Shown here: one piece after another, positions 9,642 to 17,532 of the stretch
Position numbering within the stretch: the stretch's first letter is position 1
How the letters are laid out: every line of letters starts with the position of its first letter
DNA from: Silanimonas sp044377035
Lineage (GTDB): Bacteria; Pseudomonadota; Gammaproteobacteria; Xanthomonadales; Xanthomonadaceae
DNA length: 64,000 nucleotides
Assembly: GCF_044377035.1 (NCBI RefSeq)
Contig: NZ_JBILJW010000016.1
Location: forward strand, 16,008 to 80,007
Reading direction: 5' to 3'
Translations under genes and position numbers: made by a program
Notes under the pieces: generated by a model
Told to the model about the DNA's origin: nothing
The model's database searches: none
The model's input: only the letters and a program-made list of their open reading frames with translations

Positions 9642-9673
9642 GGGCACGACGCGCCGCGAGGGGCGCGTCGCCC
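9642..9673 (-). terminator. GC-rich inverted repeat downstream of secreted-protein copy 2
   Basis: CGACGCGCC (9647-9655) pairs with GGCGCGTCG (9662-9670), extended by GGG/CCC across a two-base bulge. It lies 15 bases beyond the stop of the second secreted-protein gene. It lacks a T tract, so its role as a terminator is uncertain. Confidence 0.3.
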
Positions 9674-9687
9674 TTCGGCCGATTCCG

Positions 9688-10077
9688 TCACGAGACCTTG
9701 AGGTTGCGGGCCCCGCGGACGACGATCTCGGGCCGGCCATTGGCCGTGCGGATGTCGCCGGTCACGCAGACGGTGCGGCCGGCCAGGGTCTCGGGCGCCG
9801 GGTTGAAGTCGCCGCGGTCGCGGCCCCAGATGCGGGCCGAGAACTTGTGGCCGGGAAAGTTGCCGCCCATGAAGAGGTAGGTCGGCTGGCCTTCGGCGTT
9901 CTCGGCGAAGCGCGCGCCATCGACGACGCCACACACCGTGGCTTCCTTGCCCACGAAGCCGTTGGCCTCGGCCGCGGGGATCTGTCCGCGGATGCGGTTG
10001 CTGCCGGCCTGTGCGCTGGCGGACGAGGCGACAACGAGGGTGGCGACGACGGCGGTGCAGAGCAGGAGGGTGCGCAT
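9688..10077 (-). CDS. Small secreted protein, OB-fold-like (tandem copy 2)
   Basis: 129 residues: a signal peptide (MRTLLLCTAVVATLVVASSASAQ region) and a mature domain that matches copy 1 at almost every position (GSNRIRG, TVCGVVDGAR, FMGGNFPGHKFSARIWG, GRPEIVVRGARNLKV). The start ATG has GAAAGGA seven bases upstream; the longer frame is rejected because it precedes the signal peptide. Signal sequences and ribosome sites differ between the copies while mature regions are conserved, which indicates selection or recent conversion on the mature protein. The OB-fold assignment is by general pattern only. Confidence 0.82.
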   Translation of the reverse strand: MRTLLLCTAVVATLVVASSASAQAGSNRIRGQIPAAEANGFVGKEATVCGVVDGARFAENAEGQPTYLFMGGNFPGHKFSARIWGRDRGDFNPAPETLAGRTVCVTGDIRTANGRPEIVVRGARNLKVS

Positions 10078-10232
10078 GACGGTTTCCTTTCGGTCGAATG
10101 AGTTGGCACAGCGGGTGAACCGATGCTGGGCCGACGCGCCCTGCGCTTGCCAGCGCCGACCTCGCGTTCCGTGACGGGCTTGGCTGGGGCGTTGTTCATT
10201 CCGTGACGGAGTTCGACGCTTATGCTGGACGC

Positions 10233-11579
10233 ATGACGGCATCCCCCCCCCTCGTCCTGCGCGCGACGCTGATCCTGTTCGCCCTGCTGCTCGGCGGCTG
10301 CGCCAGCCGCCAGGGGCCGGACCTCGAGACGCTGTACGCCCGAGCGGCCAGCGACCCGAGCCAGCCGCCCGTCATCGTGATCCCCGGCCTGATGGGCTCG
10401 CGACTCGTCGACCGCCGGACCGGGGAGGAGCAATGGCCCGGCTCGCTTTCGACCATGGCCTTCAGCGACTACGCGCGGCTCGCCCGCATCGGGCCCGACT
10501 GGGAGACGGACGACGGCCTTGTGGCCGGACCGCTGATCAGGGAGCTCGGCGGCCTCGACATCTACGGCCAGCTGCTCGGCACCCTCGAAGGTGCGGGCCG
10601 CTTCGCCCCCGGCGAGCCCGGCCACCCGCCGACCAATGGCTGGCGACGGCGCTACTACACGCTGGCCTACGACTGGCGGCAGCCGAACATTGTTGCGGTG
10701 CGGCAGCTGCACGCGCTGATCGACCAGATCCGCGAGGATTTCGGCGACCCGGGCCTGCGCGTGGACATCATCGCCCACAGCAACGGCGGGCTGATCGCCA
10801 ACTACTACCTGCGCTACGGCCCGGACGATGTGCTGGAGAGCGCCCAGCCGCAGCCTTGGAGCGAAGGCGGGAAGCGCGTAAGGCGGGTGGCCATGCTGGG
10901 CACGCCGAACCTCGGCTCGGTGTCCAGCCTGCGGCGGTTGCAGCAGGGCTTCCGCTTCGGCCTGCGCACCGTGCCGATCGAGGCCCTCGCCAGCTTCTCG
11001 ACCGTGTTCGAAACCCTCCCGCATCCGCACACCCAGGTGGTCCACGACCGCCAAGGCCGCGCCCTGCCGTTGGACCTCTACGACCCCGCCATCTGGCGCG
11101 ACAACCGCTGGTCGGTGTTCTCGCCCGCGGTGGAGGCGCGCGTTCGCGAGGCCTGGGGCGAAGGCGCGGAAGGGCGGCTGGTGCTCTCGGTGATGCAGGC
11201 CAACTTCGAGCGCAACCTGCGCCGCGCCCGCCGTTTCAACGAAGCCCTGGCGCGCCCCTTCCCGTCCAAGGGCGTGCGCATGGCCGCCTTTGGCGGCGAC
11301 TGCGAGCTGACGCTGTCCGGCGCCGTGTTGGAGACGGTGGATGACCGCGCCGTGCTGGCCTTCGAGCCGGGCGAGATCGACGCGCCGGCCGAAGGCGTCG
11401 ACTACGAGGGCTTGATGCGCGCCGCCGGCGACGGCCTGGTGACGCGCGAATCGCAGGACGCCGGCGCGCACGGCTTCGTGCCGCTGCGGCAGACGTTCTT
11501 CCTGTGCGAGAACCATGGCCGGCTGCTGGCGAATCGCTACTTCCAGAACAATCTGCTGAACTTTCTGCTCAGCCCCTAG
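10233..11579 (+). CDS. LCAT-like acyltransferase/lipase lipoprotein
   Basis: 448 residues. A lipobox (LLLGGC) at the end of the N-terminal hydrophobic stretch predicts a lipid-anchored envelope protein. The body is an alpha/beta hydrolase of the lecithin:cholesterol acyltransferase type: the early VIVIPGLMGSRLVD block, an aromatic-rich cap, and the nucleophile elbow AHSNGG with Ser183. Such enzymes hydrolyse or transfer acyl groups of phospholipids; the substrate here is unknown. The start was placed at the second ATG, ten codons into the longest frame, where the signal sequence begins. A Sel1-like protein gene follows after 11 bp and is probably co-transcribed. Confidence 0.85.
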   Translation: MTASPPLVLRATLILFALLLGGCASRQGPDLETLYARAASDPSQPPVIVIPGLMGSRLVDRRTGEEQWPGSLSTMAFSDYARLARIGPDWETDDGLVAGPLIRELGGLDIYGQLLGTLEGAGRFAPGEPGHPPTNGWRRRYYTLAYDWRQPNIVAVRQLHALIDQIREDFGDPGLRVDIIAHSNGGLIANYYLRYGPDDVLESAQPQPWSEGGKRVRRVAMLGTPNLGSVSSLRRLQQGFRFGLRTVPIEALASFSTVFETLPHPHTQVVHDRQGRALPLDLYDPAIWRDNRWSVFSPAVEARVREAWGEGAEGRLVLSVMQANFERNLRRARRFNEALARPFPSKGVRMAAFGGDCELTLSGAVLETVDDRAVLAFEPGEIDAPAEGVDYEGLMRAAGDGLVTRESQDAGAHGFVPLRQTFFLCENHGRLLANRYFQNNLLNFLLSP

Positions 11580-11590
11580 TGGAGCGACCG

Positions 11591-12511
11591 ATGAAACGGA
11601 TGTCATGGCGCGCGTGGATCCGTCACTCCGCCACGTGGGTCGTCGCGGGCTGCCTTGGGGCAGGCCTCGCCCTGCTGGCGAGTCGGAGCCCGCCCGAGGT
11701 CAGCTCGCCCGAACCGGCTGCGGAACAGGCACGCGAAGCGGCCGCTGCCGAGGAGATCTCATCCCGGCTTCAGGACACCGTGCCCGTGCCAGAGGCGGCA
11801 GCGATGCGCCGATTCGTGCCGATGGCGGACGAGTCTGAGTCGTGGATCTCGCCGGACGAGGTGTCGATTGCCGACCATGCGGCGATCCGGCGCTTGGCCG
11901 AGGCGGGTGATGCCATCGCCGCGACCAAGCTCTACTTGCTGCTCTCCGAATGTCACCAGCTCCAGCAGCCGGACCCCTTCGTCGAGTCGGATGCGTCCAT
12001 CGAGGCCTATCGAGGGACCGGGGTCGACGTCCAACGGATGCTGCGCGAGCGGGAAGCGAAACTCGAGGCATGCACGCGATTGAACCTCCCGCCGGACGAG
12101 CTCAAGGGCCGAGGCCGATGGCTCGCGGTGGCGGCCGAGGCCGGCTTCATCCATGCGCAGCTGATCTTCGCCTCCCATCCCGAGGCCGTCATCGGCGGGC
12201 CGCGGGAAATGCTGCAGGATCCGGCCGCCGTCCAGCGCTACCGCGTCGACTCGATGCGGTTCCTGACCGAGGCCGCTGCCGCCGGCAGCCCAAGCGCACT
12301 GAGCATGTTGGCCGACACATACAACCACGGGATCATCACGACGCGCGATCGCGCCATGGCGCACGGGCTGTTGCTGGCCGCCACCCAACTCCATCCCGAT
12401 GCGCGGCGCTTCGGTTGGGGAGAGCGCTACCGCGACGGACTCAGCCCCGAGGAGTTGAGCCGGGCGCGACGGATCGCCGAGGCCTACGTGCGATCGGTTC
12501 GAGGCTCCTGA
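11591..12511 (+). CDS. Sel1-like repeat protein, membrane-anchored
   Basis: 306 residues with an N-terminal hydrophobic segment (about 14-30), consistent with a signal or anchor. Helical repeats of the Sel1/TPR kind are suggested by AGDAIAATKLYLLLSECHQ and later AAGSPSALSMLADTYNHG followed by AMAHGLLLAATQL. These mediate protein contacts; no enzyme motif is seen. It starts 11 bp after the LCAT-like gene. The specific role is unknown. Confidence 0.7.
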   Translation: MKRMSWRAWIRHSATWVVAGCLGAGLALLASRSPPEVSSPEPAAEQAREAAAAEEISSRLQDTVPVPEAAAMRRFVPMADESESWISPDEVSIADHAAIRRLAEAGDAIAATKLYLLLSECHQLQQPDPFVESDASIEAYRGTGVDVQRMLREREAKLEACTRLNLPPDELKGRGRWLAVAAEAGFIHAQLIFASHPEAVIGGPREMLQDPAAVQRYRVDSMRFLTEAAAAGSPSALSMLADTYNHGIITTRDRAMAHGLLLAATQLHPDARRFGWGERYRDGLSPEELSRARRIAEAYVRSVRGS

Positions 12512-12563
12512 CAAGCTCGCCGTTATGCCATCGGCGTCGCGCGGGGCCCGCTAGAATCGCGTC

Positions 12564-13205
12564 ATGACCTCGCCCCGCTCTCCCCTCGACGCGCTGAAAC
12601 CGCTGGCCGGCCGCCTGCTCGAAACCGCGCTCAACCGCGCCCTGTCGCTCGACCCGGAAACGCGCGCCGCATTGGCGCGCTTGGACGGCCAGCGCCTGCA
12701 GCTGCACATCGAATCCCCGCCGCTGGCGATGGAACTGCGCGTCGACGGCGAGGCACTGCGCGTCGGCCCGGCGCAGGGCGAGGAGCCCGACCTCTCGGTG
12801 CGCGCCGGGATCGGCGCCCTGCTCGGCCAGCTGCCCTTCCTGAAGTCCAGCGGAGCGACGCCGGTCGGCAAAGTGCGGATCAGCGGTGACGCCGAACTGG
12901 CGCGCCAGCTGCAGCGCCTGGCCGAAGGCTTCGACCCCGACTGGGAGCAGCCCTTCGCCGACGCGCTCGGCCCGGTGATCGGGCCGCAGGTGGCGAAGGC
13001 CGTGCGTGCCGGCCTGCGGGAGGCGCGCGTGCAAGGCGGCGCCTTCGCCAAGGCCGGTGCCGATTACCTCACCGAGGAATCGCGCGACCTCGTGCCGAAG
13101 GCCGAACAGCAGGCTTTCTTCGATGACGTCGATGCCTTGCGCGACCGCGTGGAGCGGCTGGCCGCCCGCGTCGCGCGCCACCACGCCTCGGGGGCCACCG
13201 GATGA
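12564..13205 (+). CDS. ubiJ: Ubiquinone biosynthesis accessory factor UbiJ
   Basis: 213 residues with an N-terminal SCP2-like lipid-binding fold (about 15-110), including LDGQRLQLHIESPPLAMELRV-type strands, followed by a helical C-terminal part. UbiJ binds the hydrophobic isoprenoid intermediates and scaffolds the soluble Ubi complex in aerobic ubiquinone synthesis. Identification rests on the SCP2-like pattern plus direct linkage: its stop overlaps the start of ubiB by 4 bp. ubiE, usually upstream in other gammaproteobacteria, is not adjacent here. Confidence 0.85.
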   Translation: MTSPRSPLDALKPLAGRLLETALNRALSLDPETRAALARLDGQRLQLHIESPPLAMELRVDGEALRVGPAQGEEPDLSVRAGIGALLGQLPFLKSSGATPVGKVRISGDAELARQLQRLAEGFDPDWEQPFADALGPVIGPQVAKAVRAGLREARVQGGAFAKAGADYLTEESRDLVPKAEQQAFFDDVDALRDRVERLAARVARHHASGATG

Positions 13206-14869
13206 TCGCCGCCCCGCTGCGCGCGCTGCGCATCGTCCGCGTGCTGTTCAAGCACCGGCTCGACGCCCTGCTCGAGGGCACGCCGTTCGCCAAGCTGCGC
13301 TGGGTGCTGCGCCCGCTGGGCCGCGGCACCTCGGAGACGCCGCGTGGCGAGCGCCTGCGCGCCGCACTGGAGGAGCTGGGCCCAATCTTCGTGAAGTTCG
13401 GGCAGATCCTCAGCACCCGCCGCGACCTGCTGCCGCCCGACGTGGCCGATGCGCTGGCCCTGCTGCGCGACCGTGTGCAGCCCTTCGACGGCGCGGAGGC
13501 GCGCCGCATCATCGAGGCGCAGCTCGGCCAGCCGATCGATGCGCTGTATGCCGAGTTCGACGAAACGCCGCTGGCCTCGGCCTCGATCGCGCAGGTGCAT
13601 GCCGCACGGCTGCGGAATGCCGATGGCAGCGCCGGCCGCGCGGTGGTGGTCAAGGTCGTCCGCCCCGGCATCGACGCCCAGATCGACGCCGACCTCTCGC
13701 TGCTGAAGGCGCTGGCCGAGGTGGCCGCGAAGACGCACCCGCGCGCCGACAAGATCCGTCCGCACGAGGTCGTGGCCGAGATCGAAACCACGCTGCGCGG
13801 CGAGCTCGACCTGCAGCGCGAGGGCGCCAACGCCTCGGTGCTGCGCCGGTTCTGGCTCGATAGCGACGACCTCTACGTGCCCGAGGTGTTCTGGACGCAT
13901 TCGCACGAGCGCGTGCTGACGCTCGAACGCGTCACCGGCATTCCGTCGGACGACATCGCCGCCCTCGAAGCCGCCGGCATATCGCGCGAGAAACTCGCCG
14001 CCAAGGGCGTGCGGGTGTTCTACACGCAGGTGTTCCGCGACAACTTCTTCCACGCCGACGCACACGCCGGGAACATTTGGGTCGACGACGACCCGGCGCG
14101 GCGCGACAACCCGCGTTTCATCGCGCTGGACTTCGGGATCATGGGCCAGCTCTCGGCCAACGATCAGTACTACCTCGCCGAGAACTTCATGGCGATCTTC
14201 CAGCGCGACTACCGCCGGATCGCCGAGCTGCACGTCGAAGCCGGCTGGATGCCGGCGCACCTGCGCCTCGATGATCTGGAGGCCGCCACGCGGGCGGTCT
14301 GCGAGCCTTACTTCACGCGGCCGCTGGCGGAGATCTCGCTCGGCGAGGTGCTGGTGAAGCTGTTCAAGACCGCGCAGCAGTACGAGCTGACGCTTCAACC
14401 CCAACTCATCCTGCTGCAGAAAACCCTGCTCAACATCGAAGGCGTGGCCCGCCACCTCGACCCGAAGCTCGACATCTGGGCGGTGGCGCAGCCGGTGCTC
14501 ACCGAGATCCTTAAGAAGCGCTACAGCGCGGCGTGGCTGGCTGAGGAATTCAAGAAGCGCCTGCCCGAGATCATCACTCGCGCGCCGGAATTCCCGCGAC
14601 TGATCCACGGTTTCCTGTCGCAGCAGGTGGAAGGCCGGCACCGCATCCGCATCGACTCCACCGACATCGCCGAACTGGCGCGCATTTCGGCGATCAACCA
14701 GCGCGCCGCGGTGTACGCCATCCTCGGCGCCGGCCTGATGATCACCGCCGCGGTGCTGTTCGGCTTCGACGCCGGCGGCCCGGCCTGGGGCGGCGTGCGC
14801 GCGGCGACCTGGATCGCCGGCGCGGGCGCGCTGGCCTGCTTCGTCGCCGCCTGGCCGCGGCGGCGATGA
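13202..14869 (+). CDS. ubiB: ABC1/ADCK-family atypical kinase UbiB
   Basis: 555 residues, the normal UbiB length. It shows the diagnostic KxGQ motif (VKFGQILSTRRDLLP, about 63-77), the Ala-rich loop ASASIAQVHAA, the catalytic HADAHAGNI and the DFGIMGQL metal-binding motif, then two C-terminal membrane helices (about 503-522 and 528-550). UbiB is an ATPase needed for ubiquinone (coenzyme Q) synthesis, thought to extract lipid intermediates from the membrane. It overlaps ubiJ upstream and truC downstream by 4 bp each, so three genes are translationally coupled. Confidence 0.95.
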   Translation: MIAAPLRALRIVRVLFKHRLDALLEGTPFAKLRWVLRPLGRGTSETPRGERLRAALEELGPIFVKFGQILSTRRDLLPPDVADALALLRDRVQPFDGAEARRIIEAQLGQPIDALYAEFDETPLASASIAQVHAARLRNADGSAGRAVVVKVVRPGIDAQIDADLSLLKALAEVAAKTHPRADKIRPHEVVAEIETTLRGELDLQREGANASVLRRFWLDSDDLYVPEVFWTHSHERVLTLERVTGIPSDDIAALEAAGISREKLAAKGVRVFYTQVFRDNFFHADAHAGNIWVDDDPARRDNPRFIALDFGIMGQLSANDQYYLAENFMAIFQRDYRRIAELHVEAGWMPAHLRLDDLEAATRAVCEPYFTRPLAEISLGEVLVKLFKTAQQYELTLQPQLILLQKTLLNIEGVARHLDPKLDIWAVAQPVLTEILKKRYSAAWLAEEFKKRLPEIITRAPEFPRLIHGFLSQQVEGRHRIRIDSTDIAELARISAINQRAAVYAILGAGLMITAAVLFGFDAGGPAWGGVRAATWIAGAGALACFVAAWPRRR

Positions 14870-15609
14870 GCGGCACCGACGCGGAAAGCACGCCCGACGA
14901 CCTCGCGGTGCCTGTGCTCTACGCCGACGCGCAGCTCGCGGTCGTCGACAAGCCGGCACGCCTGATGGCCCACGACAGCGGTCTCGCCCGCGGCGAGAAC
15001 GACTTCCTCGCCGACCGCCTGCGCGCGCAGTTCGGCCGGCCCGTGCATCTGATCCACCGCCTCGACCGCGCGACCTCGGGTTGCCTGCTCCTCGCCTTCG
15101 ACAAGGACACGGCCCGCGCCTTGGGTGAGCAGTTCATGACCCGCGCGGTCGAAAAGACCTACCTCGCCGTGTGCCGGGGTTGGCCGGAGCCCACGGAAGA
15201 CCTGATCGACCACCCGCTCGACGGTGGGCCCGGCAAGCCGGAGAAGAAGCCGGCGCAGACGGCGTACCGGGTGCTGGCCACCGGCGCGATGCCCTGGGCC
15301 TACGGCGAGCACACCGAGTCGCGTTTCGCCCTCGTGGAATGCACGCCGCACACCGGGCGCTTCCGGCAGATCCGGCGGCACCTGAAGCACCGCCACCACC
15401 ACCTGATCGGCGACACCAGCCACGGCGACGGTGCGCGCAACCGGATGTTCCGCATGCACCTCGGCGTGCACCGCATGCTGTTGCACGCGTGGCGCCTTGC
15501 CTTCACGCACCCGGTCGACGGCCGGCGCATGGCCGTGGAGGCGCCGCTCGACGCCGAATTCGTGAAGGCCCTGGCCGCGCTGGGCTGGACGACCGCCCTC
15601 GCCTCGTGA
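14866..15609 (+). CDS. truC: tRNA pseudouridine(65) synthase TruC family
   Basis: 247 residues of the RluA/TruC pseudouridine synthase fold without an S4 domain. The catalytic Asp67 lies in HRLDRATSG, preceded by VVDKPARLMAHDSG, and the C-terminal substrate motif TGRFRQIRRHLKHRHHHLIGD is TruC-like (the His-rich stretch is typical). TruC isomerises U65 in tRNAs. It overlaps the ubiB stop by 4 bp; coupling to ubiquinone genes is positional rather than functional as far as can be seen. Confidence 0.88.
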   Translation: MSGTDAESTPDDLAVPVLYADAQLAVVDKPARLMAHDSGLARGENDFLADRLRAQFGRPVHLIHRLDRATSGCLLLAFDKDTARALGEQFMTRAVEKTYLAVCRGWPEPTEDLIDHPLDGGPGKPEKKPAQTAYRVLATGAMPWAYGEHTESRFALVECTPHTGRFRQIRRHLKHRHHHLIGDTSHGDGARNRMFRMHLGVHRMLLHAWRLAFTHPVDGRRMAVEAPLDAEFVKALAALGWTTALAS

Positions 15610-15655
15610 CGCAGGGCAGCTTGAATCGTCATGGGCCGCGCCCTAGCCTCGGCGC

Positions 15656-16594
15656 ATGGTCCGTTTCGCCGCCCTCGCCGCCGTCGTCCTGAGCACGCTG
15701 CTCGGCAGCGGCGCGTCGCCCGTCGAGGCACAGGCATTGGCGCAACGGGCGGCGGAGCAGACGGTCCGCTTTCCCGGCCGCGCCGAAGAACCCGGCGACC
15801 TGCGCGGCGTGTTCGCTTCCGACTTGCTGGCGCTAGTCCTTGATCGCGCCGACGAGGGCTTCCGCCTCGAGATCGTCGGCGGCATGAACCAGCCGCGGCG
15901 TATCCAGGCCGCGCACGAGGGTCTCGTCGACGTGGTGACGCTGCCCCACCACGCGACGGCGAAATCACGCCTGATTCCCGTGCGCCACCCCCTCCAGCGC
16001 GGCCTACTCGGCGTGCGCGTGCTGCTGGCGCGCCCCGAGACGGCTGAGCGCCTGATGACCGTCGCGTCGGTCGAGGAGCTGAAGCGCGACTACGTGATGG
16101 GCTACGGCGCGACCTGGCTGGACCGCGAGGTGATGGCCGGCCTCGGCTTCCGCATGGAATACGGCAGCCGCTACACGGGGCTGTTCGAGATGCTGCGCGC
16201 CGGCCGCTTCGATTACCTCACCCGCGGTGTCGGCGAGCTGCACGCGGAGCGCCAGCAGCCGCAACTCGCGGGCTCGGGGCTCGTGGTGGTGCCGGGCATC
16301 GCCCTCTACTACCCGCTCGACCACTACTTCCACGTGTCGCCGCAGCGCCCGGCGCTGGCGCGTTCGATCCAGCGCGGCTTCCAGCGCGCGCTGGCGGACG
16401 GCAGCTATGCCGCGCTGTTCGAACGCCACTACGGCGAGGCGATGCGGGAGATCGGCCTGAGCGAACGCAGCATCGTCCACGTGCTCGGCTACCCGGTGCC
16501 ACGCGACACGCCGCTCGAGGAATTCGACGTGCTCGGGCTGGTGCGCTCGCGGGGCGTCTTCCAGCCCTTGGGCGAGCCCGTGGACGCGGAGTAG
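15656..16594 (+). CDS. Periplasmic solute-binding-fold protein (tandem copy 1)
   Basis: 312 residues with a signal peptide (cleavage near VEAQA). The remainder has the two-lobed periplasmic binding (SBP_bac_3-like) pattern: RLEIVGGMNQPRRIQAAHEG, LKRDYVMGYGATW, LFEMLRAGRFDYLTRGV and GIALYYPLDHYFHVSPQ. No transporter genes are adjacent, and no lipobox is present. The next gene is a close paralogue starting 6 bp after this stop. Such orphan binding-fold proteins can be sensory or transport accessory proteins; the ligand is unknown. Confidence 0.8.
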   Translation: MVRFAALAAVVLSTLLGSGASPVEAQALAQRAAEQTVRFPGRAEEPGDLRGVFASDLLALVLDRADEGFRLEIVGGMNQPRRIQAAHEGLVDVVTLPHHATAKSRLIPVRHPLQRGLLGVRVLLARPETAERLMTVASVEELKRDYVMGYGATWLDREVMAGLGFRMEYGSRYTGLFEMLRAGRFDYLTRGVGELHAERQQPQLAGSGLVVVPGIALYYPLDHYFHVSPQRPALARSIQRGFQRALADGSYAALFERHYGEAMREIGLSERSIVHVLGYPVPRDTPLEEFDVLGLVRSRGVFQPLGEPVDAE

Positions 16595-16599
16595 CGGCG

Positions 16600-17532
16600 A
16601 TGCGGCGGCCAGGGCTCGTGCTTCCCATGCTGCTCGCCGCATTGGCGCTCTGCCCGGCGCTACCCGTCGCCGCGCAGTCCGCGACGGCGGCGCCTGCGGT
16701 CCGCGAGGTGCGCTTCCCCGGTCGCGGCGAGCCGGGCGACCACCGCTTCGACTTCAGCGCCGAGCTGCTCGTGCTGGTGCTCGAACGCGCGGGCGGCGGC
16801 TGGAACGTGACGATCATCGAAGCCATGAAGCAGCCGCGTGCACTGCAGGCGGCGCGCCAGGGCGACGTCGACGTGGTGGCCCTGCCCAACCTCGCCTCGG
16901 ACCGCAGCCGGCTCATCGTCGTGCGCAAGCCCCTGCGCCGCGGCCTGCTGGGCATGCGGCTGCTGCTGTCACGCCCCGCGGATGCCGAACGCCTGATGGC
17001 GATCGAGAGCCTCGAAACGCTGAAGCGCGACTTCGTGATGGGCTATGGCGACACCTGGATGGACCGCGAGGCCTTGACCGACCTCGGTTTCCGCCTGTCG
17101 ACCGGCAGCAACTATCCGGGCCTGTTCGACATGCTGCGGGCCGGGCGCTTCGACTACCTCCACCGCGGCATCAACGAATTGGGGCCGGAATTGGCCAATG
17201 AGCGGCTGGCGGGCCGCGACCTGGTGGTGGTGCCGGGCATCGCCCTGTACTACCCGCTGGACGACTATTTCCATGTGACGCCGCGGCGGCCGGAGCTGGC
17301 CCGGGCCATCGAGCGCGGCTTCGAGCGCGTGTTGGCCGACGGCAGCTATGCCGCGCTGTTCAACCGCCACTTCGAGGCCGCCATGCGCGACGCGAAGCTG
17401 CAGGAGCGCAGCATCATCCACGTGAGCGGCTACCCGGTGCCGCCGGGCACGCCGCTCGAGGATTTCGACGTGCTCGGCCTGGTGCGCTCGACGGCGGTGT
17501 TCAACCCGCCGTCGATCAACGCTCCACGATAG
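16600..17532 (+). CDS. Periplasmic solute-binding-fold protein (tandem copy 2)
   Basis: 310 residues, signal peptide followed by the same fold and block order as copy 1 (KQPRALQAARQGDVDVV, LKRDFVMGYGDTW, LFDMLRAGRFDYLHRGI, GIALYYPLDDYFHVTP), so the two arose by tandem duplication and have since diverged. Its 3' end overlaps the 3' end of the convergent thiolase gene by 17 bp. There is no ABC permease or ATPase in the vicinity. Function and ligand are unknown. Confidence 0.8.
   Translation: MRRPGLVLPMLLAALALCPALPVAAQSATAAPAVREVRFPGRGEPGDHRFDFSAELLVLVLERAGGGWNVTIIEAMKQPRALQAARQGDVDVVALPNLASDRSRLIVVRKPLRRGLLGMRLLLSRPADAERLMAIESLETLKRDFVMGYGDTWMDREALTDLGFRLSTGSNYPGLFDMLRAGRFDYLHRGINELGPELANERLAGRDLVVVPGIALYYPLDDYFHVTPRRPELARAIERGFERVLADGSYAALFNRHFEAAMRDAKLQERSIIHVSGYPVPPGTPLEDFDVLGLVRSTAVFNPPSINAPR

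Noticed and set aside
9522..9934. Alternative frames across the secreted-protein copies
   Set aside because: Frame-shifted versions of the duplicated genes; Arg-rich without signal peptides.
13064..14959. Long minus-strand frame antisense to ubiB
   Set aside because: Shadow of ubiB; no motif and Arg/Ala-rich composition.
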